Positions 16,570 through 25,787 of a stretch of 64,000 nt of DNA are shown here, in pieces. The position numbers and the translations under genes were made by a program. Position 1 is the stretch's first letter. Every line of letters starts with the position of its first letter. Source of the DNA: Lactiplantibacillus plantarum (GTDB taxonomy: Bacteria; Bacillota; Bacilli; Lactobacillales; Lactobacillaceae); assembly GCF_014131735.1 (NCBI RefSeq), contig NZ_CP039121.1, positions 496,001-560,000 of the forward strand, read 5' to 3'. The notes under the pieces are model-generated. The model worked only from the letters and a program-made list of their open reading frames with translations. It was not told the origin of the DNA and searched no databases.

Positions 16570-19500
16570 ATGCAAAGACGACGCTTACAACGAGCACAAT
16601 TAACAGAAAAACGAACTTATAAAATGTATAAAAAAGGACGCCTGTGGTTAATTGCCGGGTTGAGTACTTTCACTTTGGGTGCTAGTCTGCTACCGATGAC
16701 GGGGCGGGCAGACACGACTAGTACGCCTGCTGAGAAACAGGGGACGAGGACAGAGACAACTGGCAACCAAATCACATTGGCTAGTAAGTCGGTTGGTAGT
16801 AGTTCGATGGCCAATGATGGCGAAGAAAAAACTAATAACAGTCAGGTAGAGACGAGTAGTGAAGCTAGTAATGTTACTGCATCGACTGAAGCTAAGTCAA
16901 CGGAATCAACGACTCAGACTGTGGTTGATTCCACCGTGACTAGTACGGCTACTGAAACAACACGTGCAAACGGTGCTACTAATCAGACCAGCAAAATGTC
17001 CATAGTCGATACGACGTCTAACAACACAGAACAGAATCAAGCAGTAGGTGGTACAACAGACAGTACGGCAAGTACCGCAACTATTGAGGATCAAGCTAAG
17101 GCCGCCAACAGAGCAACCACTGATGGCAAGATAAATACGGCTACAGTAGCTACGAAAACAACTACAACTGCCAGTTATGCAACCGCGGATATTAGTACGA
17201 ATACCATTCGCAGTGCGCAAAAGCTAGCACGAGCTACTGTGGCCACCGTTGCGACAGTAAATTCAGCGACTAAGACGTATGATGGTAAGATAGATACACC
17301 AAATCGCTATACGATTACGCTAACTGACGGAACTAAGGCGCCCTCAGATTGGGCTGTAACGAGTACTGCGAATGTTTATACGGTTACTGACTTAACGGAC
17401 GTTGATACGTCCAAGTTTGGATCGAGTGTTGGAACATACACATTGGCACTCTCAACGGCTGGAATTACTAAGCTAGCTGAAGCTAATAGTAGCGCGGATA
17501 TAACGGCTGCTAACGTGGTGACAGGAACACTAACAATCAAGCAAGCTCCGGTACCGACTGCGATAATTACCATTGGTTCAGCTAGTATTGACTATGGGGA
17601 TGCTAAACCAAGTACGTATACAATTACGGTGCCGAGTCAGTATGCAGTTCCCAGCACCTGGACGTTAGCTAGTTCGGCTACTGATGGAACGACTAATACT
17701 TATATGATTGCAAGTTCTAGTGGCGATGTTATAGTTCCCACAGCAACCCAATCTGGAACGTATCAGCTTGTGTTGTCAGATCAAGGCTTGACAGCTTTAC
17801 AACAGGCTAATCCTAATGCTGCTATTACTGCTGATACGATTATTGCTGGTAGTTTAGTTATTGCGGCACATGACATTATTACGATGGGTGCGACGACAAT
17901 TGTCGTTAATAAAACGACTAGTACGGTTCCGGTGACGGTCAATAGTCGTACTATTGTGGTTCCAACAGGTTGGACAATTCGTTACGATGATATTCAGACT
18001 GATGCGATTGTGTATGACGTCCCCGTTTCCGATACGACATATTCGGAAGCGGTTAATACTGCTGTGGTTGATAAATACACCATTACATTGACTGATGATA
18101 CGATAGAAACATTAGCTAACCTTAACAGCAGTACGACTTTTAATAGTACGACGGTTGGTAAGGGCGTAGTGCTTGTCAAGGCTAGTGCCGCAGTTGCCAT
18201 CTCACCTGCAAACTATGGCGCGCAGGCTAGTGCCGAAACTCCGGTAACAGGGCTGACAATTTCACATGCCCGAACAAAGGGAATTGATTTAGCATATGGT
18301 CAGGCGCTGTATTTGATCTTGCCGCTTATTAATATGAATCCATCAGGAATGACTGTGGCTAATCTTACTGATTATGTTATTATTCCATCTGGTTTTAAGG
18401 TTGCTACTAATAGTGAAGGAGCTATTAACATAGCGACTGATCCAAGTAGTGTGTTAACGTCTGCTATTGAAGCAATGATGACGAAAAATGATGTGACCTA
18501 TCAGGGGTTAAAGGTGACCCAACTGACAGACTACAGGGGTCGCCAAACATTTAAAATTCATTTTGATAAAACCACTGTTTATGACGGTGGTGCATTTGCA
18601 ACGCTAAAATATGCATTATTACCGGTCATTGCTGTTCAAAACACTGGGGTGACTAGTGGTTTAATTGGTAATCAAGTTTCAAGCCCGGATTCGGCGGTGG
18701 TTTATGTTACTGATGATTCTAATGAAAATAATGGTAGTTATTCGTTGAATTTGCAAAATTATACTAATATTGACAGTGTCGCTGATGCATTAGGAATTGC
18801 GGATGCTGTCACGATTGGTAGTGGTTTCACAAGTTACCTATATCATTACACGCTATCGGCCAAAACGATTACCGATACTTATAGTTTAGTAGGAAACGAT
18901 GGCACGTCATTAGGCGAAGTAACTTTTACGGGCGACAGTGGTAAGACGTATGTACCGATGACTAAATTACCCATGACAATTACACAAAATGGCGTGACGT
19001 ATTATTTGAACACTAGTGCAGTTTCGTTAACTCAGACATATTCTGGTGATAGTAATTCAAATTACACAGTTACTTACCAGCGCTACGTCACAACGACGAC
19101 TGATACTGCGGCCAAGATAACGATTGCACCAGCTTCAAAAGTCTATGATAACAACGCCACGACTGATCCAAGTCGCTATACGGTATACTTGCCAACTGAA
19201 TATACGGCCCCAAGCGATTGGACTGCTGATAGCGCGGCGACGGCTGTGGATGGGACGACGGCGTACCAAGTCAGTACCGACTACCTTAACACCACTGCAA
19301 TCGATCAAAACGTGGGCACTTACGCTGTCACGCTGAATAGCGCCGGGATGGCAGCCTTATCCGCTGCTAATCCAGATTTCTTGATTGCAGGCGATGTGAA
19401 TGTTGGTGGGACTCTGACGATTACTCAACGTCCAGTGACGATTACTTTGCCGGATACGATTCTGTGGGCCAATGGTCAGGAACAAAATATTACGCCGGTC

Positions 19501-22500
19501 ATTACTGGTGTTGTTGCGGTGCAAAGTTTGGATTACACGTTAACGTCAGGGTTAACTGATCCGGACACGACAACCATTACGGCCACGCTGACGAATGCCG
19601 CTGCTAATAGTAATTATAAATTGACGAATTCACCTAGTGGTCAGTTGACGGTGGGCGCCGTAACGGTTGTCTATCAGTATGGGTACCGCGACAAAGCGGG
19701 GACGCTACACGTGGTAACAACGGCTAATGGAACGGCGACGCACGGGACTGATGTTACCGCTAAGGACTATTTGAGCTACACCACGAGTGATACGACTGCT
19801 ACGCATGCCAAAACTGGTTATACGTTACAACCAGAAAGTACCGGTTACCAAGCCGATGGCACTCTAGCGGACGTTGGTGGGCAGGTCGTGTACACCTATT
19901 TAGCGAACACCGAAAAGATTGCGGTCGTTTACGTCGACCAAGATAAGAACAACGTGATTTTAAAACAGATTCCCCTCAGTGGGAGCTTTGGCACACCCAC
20001 GAATTATACGACAGCGCAGGACATTGCGGCGTATGAAAAATTAGGCTACGTGTTAGCTTCGGATAAGGTCCCAGCGCCGCTTGAGTTTGATCAGGATACT
20101 GAACAGACCTACTACGTATACCTGAAACATGGCACCATCACGGCGACGGTTGATCAGCCAGGTAACGTGGCCGTTAGTGATTTGATGAAGACCAGTCAGC
20201 GAACGATTCATTACGTTTATGCTGATAACACACCCACGGACTTAGCGGATGTGCTTCAAACGGTCACGTATACGCGCACGGCAACGGTGGATGCGGTGGA
20301 TAGAACGGTCCTTTCGTACGGTAATTGGACGACCAATGTGAATAGCTATCCGGCCATTGAGTCGCCGACCATTACTGGTTACACGGCGGATCAAACAACC
20401 ATCGCGGCGGCTGTACCCGCTAGCATGGGCGAGACTACGGAAACAACGGTCCGATACAGCGTTAATTCTGAAACGATCCGGGTTCAATTTGTCGATGGAA
20501 CTACGGATAACCAAGTCTTAAGTTATATTGATTTGAATGGGAAATACGGTGATGCTGCCGACTATACGGTCACTGCTGATATCGCGAAGTATGCAAAATT
20601 AGGCTATGAACCAGTTAACTCGGACTTGCCTGATCAGCTGATTTATAAGCAGAATACCCAAGTTTATACGGTTACACTAGCGCATCGTCACGTGACGGTC
20701 AGCGTTGATCATCCGGGCCAACCTGGTCAGGCCATCGATGCTGATTATCCAGCCGGTCCTAAATATCCGGCAGGCACTGGTCGTGATTCGTTGGAACAAA
20801 CAGTGACTCGGACGATTACGTATCAATATGCGTCAGGTGAATCAGCGGCTGAAACGGTTAACCAGTCGGTCACGTTCAATCGCACGGCAACTTTCGACAT
20901 GGCAACGGGTAAGCAGCTGACTTACGGTGACTGGACAGTGGCACCTGGTCAGTCAGCACTATTGGCCGCGGTCACGTCACCAACGATTACAGGTTATCAA
21001 GCCAGTGTTACAGAAGTCGAAGCAGCGTCGGTCACTAGTCACGATAAGCCGCACTTGATTGCAATCACGTACACGGCCAAATCACAGACCGCAACCGTTG
21101 CGTTTGTGGATGTAACGAGTGGTAAAACACTACCTACGATGGTAGTAACTGGTGCTTATGGCACTACGAATAGTTATTCGCCCGTTTCACAAATTGCTGC
21201 GTATGAACAACTGGGCTATCGATTAGTTTCGAATAATGTTCCGACGACTGGTATCACCTTTGATCAAAATGACGTCATTAAGTCATACACGGTCAAGCTA
21301 GCGCATCAAATGACGACGGTCACGCCAACTAAGCCTGGTCAACCAGGTCAACCAGTTGATTCCGCTCATCCAGAAGGGCCCAAGTACCCAGCTGGTACTG
21401 GGCTTAAAGATTTAACAACTAGTGTTCAGCGAGTCATTACCTATGTTTACAATGATGGTCAAACTGCGGCGCCAACCGTCACGCAAACGGTCAGTTTTGA
21501 GCGCAAGGCGACCTTTGACCAAGTGACAAAGGTGGTGACGTATATGGATTGGCGTACACCTGAATCAGCGTTGACGGGGGCATACGCAGTCGTTGAATCG
21601 CCAATAATTGCTGGCTACACCCCGAACGCAACCCGTGTTGCTAGTGTAACTGTCAGTGCCAAAGATACTGAGTCGCGACAAACGGTTACTTACCAAGCAA
21701 ATCTGGAAACGGCGATGGTGACTTATGTCGATGCCACGACGGGCCACCGACTGGGTACAAGCGTGACGTTAACCGGACGATTCGGTACGCAAGCGGATTA
21801 TCAACCAACGACAATGATTGCGCAGTATACCCAGGCAGGCTATGTCTTGATGGGGAGTGATTATCCGGCAACGGGTGTTACTTTTAATCAGGCGGGCGTC
21901 GTTCAGAAGTATACGGTGTACTTGGCTCATAACAAAATCGTGATTACGGCACCAGATCAGCTCACCAAAACGATCACGCAAACGGTTCACTATCAGGATC
22001 AGGCTAGGCACACGCTTCAAGCTGATACGATCCGGACGCTGACGTTCACGCGTTCTGGGATTGAAGATGCGGTGACTGGTGTGGCAACGTATCGTGACTG
22101 GGCACCGACCGGGTTGAACTTTACAGCCATATCTGCGCCAACAATTGCGAAATACCATGCGTTGACGGCGACCACTCAGGCCGTAGCCATCACGGCTGCT
22201 AGTGCTGATGATGTCCAAACGCTAACATATGCGCTGGACGTCCCAACATCGATAAAGCCAGGTAAGCCGACAACATCGGACGATTTAATCAAGCCAACGA
22301 CGAAACCAATCACGGCTGCTAAACCAACGCAACTCACTAAGCCGGCAATGGTTGTGAAGGCTGTTCAAGCCACAACTGGCAACCAGACGCCAGCTAAATC
22401 GACAAGGACGTTGGTATCGAGTCGCATTAAGGCTGTCAAAACAGCTCCGGTATCAGCAGTCATCAAGCCGGGAAGTAAAGTAACGGAGCCGGCTCACAAG

Positions 22501-22641
22501 GCTCAAGCAGATACAACGAGTCGATTGCCACAGACTGGTGAAACGCGGTGGTCTGAAATGGCTGCTGAAACACTAGGGCTAACACTAGCAACATTATTGC
22601 TGGGCTTTGGTGGCTTGAAGCGTAAGCGGCATGAAAAGTAA
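16570..22641 (+). CDS. Giant LPxTG-anchored mucus-binding (Mub/MucBP) adhesin
   Basis: 2023-residue surface adhesin. The N-terminus has a KxYKxGKxW-type signal (YKMYKKGRLWLIAGLSTFTL, about residues 17-36), used by many large Ser-rich lactobacillar surface proteins. A Ser/Thr stalk runs to about residue 220. Then come three MBG-like units (ATKTYDGKIDTPNRYTI ... SKVYDNNATTDPSRYTV) interrupted by a unique globular region around residues 540-840. Four Mub/MucBP repeat units follow from about residue 1115 to 1890. The C-terminus is LPQTGE, a hydrophobic helix and KRKRHEK, the sortase A anchor. It probably mediates adhesion to mucin or epithelium. It is monocistronic, framed by its own promoter region and a bidirectional terminator. 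Confidence 0.92.
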   Translation: MQRRRLQRAQLTEKRTYKMYKKGRLWLIAGLSTFTLGASLLPMTGRADTTSTPAEKQGTRTETTGNQITLASKSVGSSSMANDGEEKTNNSQVETSSEASNVTASTEAKSTESTTQTVVDSTVTSTATETTRANGATNQTSKMSIVDTTSNNTEQNQAVGGTTDSTASTATIEDQAKAANRATTDGKINTATVATKTTTTASYATADISTNTIRSAQKLARATVATVATVNSATKTYDGKIDTPNRYTITLTDGTKAPSDWAVTSTANVYTVTDLTDVDTSKFGSSVGTYTLALSTAGITKLAEANSSADITAANVVTGTLTIKQAPVPTAIITIGSASIDYGDAKPSTYTITVPSQYAVPSTWTLASSATDGTTNTYMIASSSGDVIVPTATQSGTYQLVLSDQGLTALQQANPNAAITADTIIAGSLVIAAHDIITMGATTIVVNKTTSTVPVTVNSRTIVVPTGWTIRYDDIQTDAIVYDVPVSDTTYSEAVNTAVVDKYTITLTDDTIETLANLNSSTTFNSTTVGKGVVLVKASAAVAISPANYGAQASAETPVTGLTISHARTKGIDLAYGQALYLILPLINMNPSGMTVANLTDYVIIPSGFKVATNSEGAINIATDPSSVLTSAIEAMMTKNDVTYQGLKVTQLTDYRGRQTFKIHFDKTTVYDGGAFATLKYALLPVIAVQNTGVTSGLIGNQVSSPDSAVVYVTDDSNENNGSYSLNLQNYTNIDSVADALGIADAVTIGSGFTSYLYHYTLSAKTITDTYSLVGNDGTSLGEVTFTGDSGKTYVPMTKLPMTITQNGVTYYLNTSAVSLTQTYSGDSNSNYTVTYQRYVTTTTDTAAKITIAPASKVYDNNATTDPSRYTVYLPTEYTAPSDWTADSAATAVDGTTAYQVSTDYLNTTAIDQNVGTYAVTLNSAGMAALSAANPDFLIAGDVNVGGTLTITQRPVTITLPDTILWANGQEQNITPVITGVVAVQSLDYTLTSGLTDPDTTTITATLTNAAANSNYKLTNSPSGQLTVGAVTVVYQYGYRDKAGTLHVVTTANGTATHGTDVTAKDYLSYTTSDTTATHAKTGYTLQPESTGYQADGTLADVGGQVVYTYLANTEKIAVVYVDQDKNNVILKQIPLSGSFGTPTNYTTAQDIAAYEKLGYVLASDKVPAPLEFDQDTEQTYYVYLKHGTITATVDQPGNVAVSDLMKTSQRTIHYVYADNTPTDLADVLQTVTYTRTATVDAVDRTVLSYGNWTTNVNSYPAIESPTITGYTADQTTIAAAVPASMGETTETTVRYSVNSETIRVQFVDGTTDNQVLSYIDLNGKYGDAADYTVTADIAKYAKLGYEPVNSDLPDQLIYKQNTQVYTVTLAHRHVTVSVDHPGQPGQAIDADYPAGPKYPAGTGRDSLEQTVTRTITYQYASGESAAETVNQSVTFNRTATFDMATGKQLTYGDWTVAPGQSALLAAVTSPTITGYQASVTEVEAASVTSHDKPHLIAITYTAKSQTATVAFVDVTSGKTLPTMVVTGAYGTTNSYSPVSQIAAYEQLGYRLVSNNVPTTGITFDQNDVIKSYTVKLAHQMTTVTPTKPGQPGQPVDSAHPEGPKYPAGTGLKDLTTSVQRVITYVYNDGQTAAPTVTQTVSFERKATFDQVTKVVTYMDWRTPESALTGAYAVVESPIIAGYTPNATRVASVTVSAKDTESRQTVTYQANLETAMVTYVDATTGHRLGTSVTLTGRFGTQADYQPTTMIAQYTQAGYVLMGSDYPATGVTFNQAGVVQKYTVYLAHNKIVITAPDQLTKTITQTVHYQDQARHTLQADTIRTLTFTRSGIEDAVTGVATYRDWAPTGLNFTAISAPTIAKYHALTATTQAVAITAASADDVQTLTYALDVPTSIKPGKPTTSDDLIKPTTKPITAAKPTQLTKPAMVVKAVQATTGNQTPAKSTRTLVSSRIKAVKTAPVSAVIKPGSKVTEPAHKAQADTTSRLPQTGETRWSEMAAETLGLTLATLLLGFGGLKRKRHEK
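19910..22240 (+). repeat. Four Mub/MucBP repeat units in the adhesin
   Basis: Units begin at AVVYVDQDKNN, IRVQFVDGTTD, ATVAFVDVTSG and AMVTYVDATTG. Each carries an AAYE(K/Q)LGY-like strand and a V(T/S)YTRTATVD-like second half. Similarity is at protein level; the DNA copies are diverged. Confidence 0.8.
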
Positions 22642-22663
22642 TGAATTTTTTTAACTGTGCATA

Positions 22664-22735
22664 ACAAAAAACGCTTAACATCCTAGCATTGGCGAAAAGT
22701 CAATGGGAATAGGGCTTGTTAAGTGTTTTTTGTTG
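22664..22735. terminator. Bidirectional terminator between the adhesin and merR
   Basis: ACAAAAAACGCTTAACA (22664-22680) pairs with TGTTAAGTGTTTTTTGT (22717-22733), one G-T mismatch. A/T runs on both sides serve the two convergent genes. Confidence 0.8.
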
Positions 22736-22738
22736 TGT

Positions 22739-23119
22739 TTAAGTATCAATGGATTGATGTTCAAAGTAGTCGATTTTAGTTGCCAATAACTGATCGATTG
22801 CTTCCAGATGCCGGATGCGATCCCGAATGACTTGTTGGTACTGCTTGAAAGCGACTACTTTTGCTTGACCATCTAGTGCTAGATGGGCTGGTGTCAATAG
22901 ACTTAAATCGAGATCTAAGTCCCGAAATATTTTAATGAGTTGGAGTGTTTCCAAGTTTTTGTGGGAATATTGACGGTAATTGTATTGGTTTCGCTGAACA
23001 TCAGGCAGAATGCCAAGGTGCTCGTAATATCGTAACGCATCCTTAGTCATTCCAGTCATCGCGGTGACTTCCTTCGTAGTGAAGTAATGCTGTTGCTCAG
23101 GAATTTTAAACGTTAACAA
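22739..23119 (-). CDS. MerR-family regulator
   Basis: 126-residue MerR-type regulator. Winged helix HYFTTKEVTAMTGMTKDALRY at residues 10-30, with the family Tyr-Tyr-Glu and the G(I/L)LP wing (YYEHLGILPDVQRN). The C-terminal dimerisation coiled coil (QQVIRDRIRHLEAIDQLLAT) follows. No clustered cysteines, so not a metal sensor; closest in type to regulators of NAD(P)-dependent enzymes such as NmlR/AdhR. TTG at 23119 is chosen because AAGGAG lies 7 nt upstream and the frame upstream merely overlaps the SDR gene. The start is 11 nt after the SDR stop, so the two form an operon. Confidence 0.82.
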   Translation of the reverse strand: MLTFKIPEQQHYFTTKEVTAMTGMTKDALRYYEHLGILPDVQRNQYNYRQYSHKNLETLQLIKIFRDLDLDLSLLTPAHLALDGQAKVVAFKQYQQVIRDRIRHLEAIDQLLATKIDYFEHQSIDT

Positions 23120-23129
23120 GAGCGTCTCC

Positions 23130-23975
23130 TTAATATTGAGAACTGAGTCTCCATAAGTCGTTGGCCTTAGAGCGAGTGTACTGCTTAGATAACCGAACTT
23201 GACGTAGGCGGTCATCGTAGAAGTGTCCACTTGTGTGAGTGAGTTCGGGAGCAGTAGCTAACCATGCACCAATCGGGGAATTTTTGCGAGAGAAACTTTC
23301 ACCCAGTATCCGACCAGCCAAACGACTCACCCAACTACCGCCAGCACCAAAGTTAGAATCTGGGACATAGCCGGGGTGGAAAATGTTGATTGTCACGTTG
23401 GTTGCTGTTAAGCGTTCACTGAGAGCTAACGTGAGTAGTACGCGCGCAGCAGTGGCCTGGGCTGTGACGGTCATGGCATTGTACTTGGATGTGGCCGGGG
23501 CGTCAAAGTCTGGAAGACTCACTTTAGCATGGTTAATCACGAATGGCAGGGCACCAACCAATAGAATGCGCGCTTGGTCACTGTGCTTTAGCAACGGTAA
23601 CAAGGCTTGAATGGTCCAAAAATGGGTGAGGTAATTTAAAACTAGGTTCAAATCATAACCATCTGCCGATAAATGTCGCTCAGGTAGCATCACACCAATA
23701 CTATTGAGTAGAATATCGATGTGATCCGTCATGGCTGCAAGCTGATGAGCAAATTGTTGAACACCAGTTTTGGTACTCAGATCGGCCAAAGCCAATTGGA
23801 CAGCTTGATTGCCAGTTGCTTGACTAATATCGGCTTGAGCCTGTCGTCCTTTGTCAGCCCGACTGCCAACGATAATCACATGATAGTTTTGGTTGGCAAG
23901 GTCAATTGCGGTGTGTTTACCAACGCCAGAAGTCCCACCAATAATAACAGCTAATTTTGATTGCATGTCAGTCAC
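23130..23975 (-). CDS. Short-chain dehydrogenase/reductase-like protein with altered active site
   Basis: 281-residue Rossmann-fold protein. The NADP-binding TGxxxGxG motif appears as GGTSGVGKHTA near residue 13, and NSIGVM replaces NNAG. In the catalytic region the usual YxxxK appears as YNAMT (KYNAMTVTAQ), so the lysine is missing. Either it has a different mechanism or it is a regulatory or degenerate SDR. It resembles the retinol-dehydrogenase/WWOX-like branch used by lactobacilli. Start ATG after AAGGAGTGAC. It is the first gene of a two-gene operon with merR. Confidence 0.78.
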   Translation of the reverse strand: MTDMQSKLAVIIGGTSGVGKHTAIDLANQNYHVIIVGSRADKGRQAQADISQATGNQAVQLALADLSTKTGVQQFAHQLAAMTDHIDILLNSIGVMLPERHLSADGYDLNLVLNYLTHFWTIQALLPLLKHSDQARILLVGALPFVINHAKVSLPDFDAPATSKYNAMTVTAQATAARVLLTLALSERLTATNVTINIFHPGYVPDSNFGAGGSWVSRLAGRILGESFSRKNSPIGAWLATAPELTHTSGHFYDDRLRQVRLSKQYTRSKANDLWRLSSQY

Positions 23976-24191
23976 TCCTTCAATTCGATGATTATGCGCA
24001 AGTATAAACTATGGGGTCGACCCGATAGCAAGCATTAAATTAATTATGACGTGCAGTAGTTATTGGCGATTTAAAACATAATCAGCAGAGTTCTTCTATG
24101 CTTTAAACCTATGAATGTGTATTTAACATAAGCATTTCACATATATAGTGAACGCTCGTATACTGAATTTAACTTAATAAGGGAGGGACGC

Positions 24192-24731
24192 ATCATCAAA
24201 GCAAAGTATTTAGATCAAGATTATCTGCAAACAATTCAGCCAATTGTCGATGCTAATCAGCGCCGCATTCAAGCGTTGAATGTAACCCGGGAACCAAGTG
24301 AAATTCGTGAACGTCTTGCGGAGATAACGGGTCAAACTATCGATATTTCAGTCGAGATTCGCGTGCCACTGTGGACAGACTATGGGCGGAATTTAAAAAT
24401 CGGCAAACGTGTTTTTATTAATGATAATGTTCAGATCACTGATTTAGGCGGGATTGAATTAGCGGATGACGTGCTGATTGGTCCGGGTGCGATGTTACTA
24501 TCCGTTAATCACCCGTTAGATCCTGCTAAGCGGCATGCGGTTGAAGTTCAGCCAATTCACATTGAACGAAATGCCTGGATTGGTGCTGGTGCCAAGGTAT
24601 TAGCTGGCGTCACAGTTGGTGAAAATGCTGTTGTGGGTGCCGGCGCAGTTGTGACAAAATCAGTGCCAGCAAATACGGTGGTGGCCGGCGTCCCTGCTAA
24701 AGTAATTAAAACAATTGAGCAAGTAGATTAA
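24192..24731 (+). CDS. Hexapeptide-repeat sugar O-acetyltransferase (maltose acetyltransferase type)
   Basis: Left-handed beta-helix acetyltransferase of the Maa/NodL/LacA family, using acetyl-CoA. Hexapeptide turns run from VFINDNVQITDLGGI to AVVGAGAVVTKSVPANTVVA, ending GVPAKVIK. The family histidine is in VNHPLDP. The first candidate start in frame is TTG at 24276 (151 residues), which has no ribosome site and would cut off the family's N-terminal helices. The frame stays open upstream (KAKYLDQDYLQTIQPIV, typical family N-terminus) to ATC ATC at 24192-24197, right after GGGAGGG. Either ATC is a non-canonical start or the ATG has mutated. It is co-transcribed with the SDR 16 bp downstream. 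Acceptor unknown. Confidence 0.7.
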   Translation: MIKAKYLDQDYLQTIQPIVDANQRRIQALNVTREPSEIRERLAEITGQTIDISVEIRVPLWTDYGRNLKIGKRVFINDNVQITDLGGIELADDVLIGPGAMLLSVNHPLDPAKRHAVEVQPIHIERNAWIGAGAKVLAGVTVGENAVVGAGAVVTKSVPANTVVAGVPAKVIKTIEQVD

Positions 24732-24747
24732 CGGAGGTTTTATAAAG

Positions 24748-25494
24748 ATGAGTATTAAAGGTAAAGTGGTTGTTATTACGGGTGCGTCCAGCGGTATTGG
24801 TGCCGCCACGGCCAAGTTGTTAGCGGCTAAAGGCGCTAAAGTTGTATTGGGGGCGCGTCGAGAAGAGCGGTTACAGGCCTTGAGTCAAGCGATTGGTGAC
24901 AACGCGGTCTATCAAGTAACTGATGTAACAGATCGGCAACAAGTTCGCGCTTTGATTGACTTGGCCGTTTCCAAGTTTGGGCGTGTCGATGTGCTATATA
25001 ATAATGCCGGTACGATGCCCCAGGGTAATCTGAGTGACCGTGAATACGATAAGTGGCAGATGATGTTGAACGTGAATATTATGGGGGTTTTGAATGGAAT
25101 TGGTGAAGTATTGCCAATCATGCAAAAGCAACATGATGGTTTGATTATCGCAACGGATTCAGTTGCCGGACACGTTGTTTATCCCGCATCAGCGGTGTAT
25201 AACGGGACTAAGTATGCGGTCCGGGCCATTATGGAAGGCTTGCGGCAGGAAGAAAAGGAACACGGAATTCGTTCAACCATCGTGTCGCCAGGTGCAGTTC
25301 GGACGGAGTTGGTCAATACGATCGGCAATACGCAAATTCAGGCCGGTATCAGTGAGCTGATGAATGCGGACGATCGTCAAGGATTGGCTTTAAATCCGGA
25401 AGATATTGCTAACGCGGTATTATTTGCGATCGATCAGCCTAAACACGTCGCCATTAGTGAAGTGTTAGTACGGCCAGCACAACAGGAAGTTTAA
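24748..25494 (+). CDS. Short-chain dehydrogenase/reductase (classical SDR)
   Basis: 248-residue classical SDR. TGASSGIG at residues 12-19, ARREER, DVTD, NNAGTM, catalytic Ser in IATDSVAG and YNGTK as the YxxxK motif. NADP preference is suggested by the arginines after beta-2 (GARREERL). It is close to the YdfG/serine-3-dehydrogenase-like group of broad alcohol or hydroxy-acid dehydrogenases. Start ATG after AACGGAGG. It lies 16 bp downstream of the acetyltransferase, so an operon is likely, ending at the terminator 25514-25555. Substrate unknown. Confidence 0.88.
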   Translation: MSIKGKVVVITGASSGIGAATAKLLAAKGAKVVLGARREERLQALSQAIGDNAVYQVTDVTDRQQVRALIDLAVSKFGRVDVLYNNAGTMPQGNLSDREYDKWQMMLNVNIMGVLNGIGEVLPIMQKQHDGLIIATDSVAGHVVYPASAVYNGTKYAVRAIMEGLRQEEKEHGIRSTIVSPGAVRTELVNTIGNTQIQAGISELMNADDRQGLALNPEDIANAVLFAIDQPKHVAISEVLVRPAQQEV

Positions 25495-25513
25495 TCATTA
25501 AATCAAGTGATTT

Positions 25514-25555
25514 AAATAGTCGCGGCTTATCTGTAAGATAGGTCGCGACTATTTT
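25514..25555 (+). terminator. Terminator of the acetyltransferase-SDR operon
   Basis: AAATAGTCGCG (25514-25524) pairs with CGCGACTATTT (25544-25554), with an inner TTATC/GATA stem; T-run at the end. Confidence 0.75.
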
Positions 25556-25787
25556 GATAGGTGCTACTGATTAGATAAGTCTACATGTGGAGTGGATAAT
25601 AACGTTAAATACAACGACATTTTTAGACAAGTGTCGCTATCGTGAATAGTATGGATACTTTGTTGCTGTCTTTGCGCTGTGATCATCGTTAAGATAGAAG
25701 GCAACGAAAGCCTCGAATTAGGTGTGTCACAAGTATTGAATATTGAGGATTAACTAAAATAGTGCATATGAGCGGAGATGGTTATTG

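Noticed and set aside
21769..22218. 149-codon minus-strand frame inside the mucus-binding protein
   Set aside because: Antisense to a clear Mub repeat, with Arg-rich composition typical of a shadow frame.
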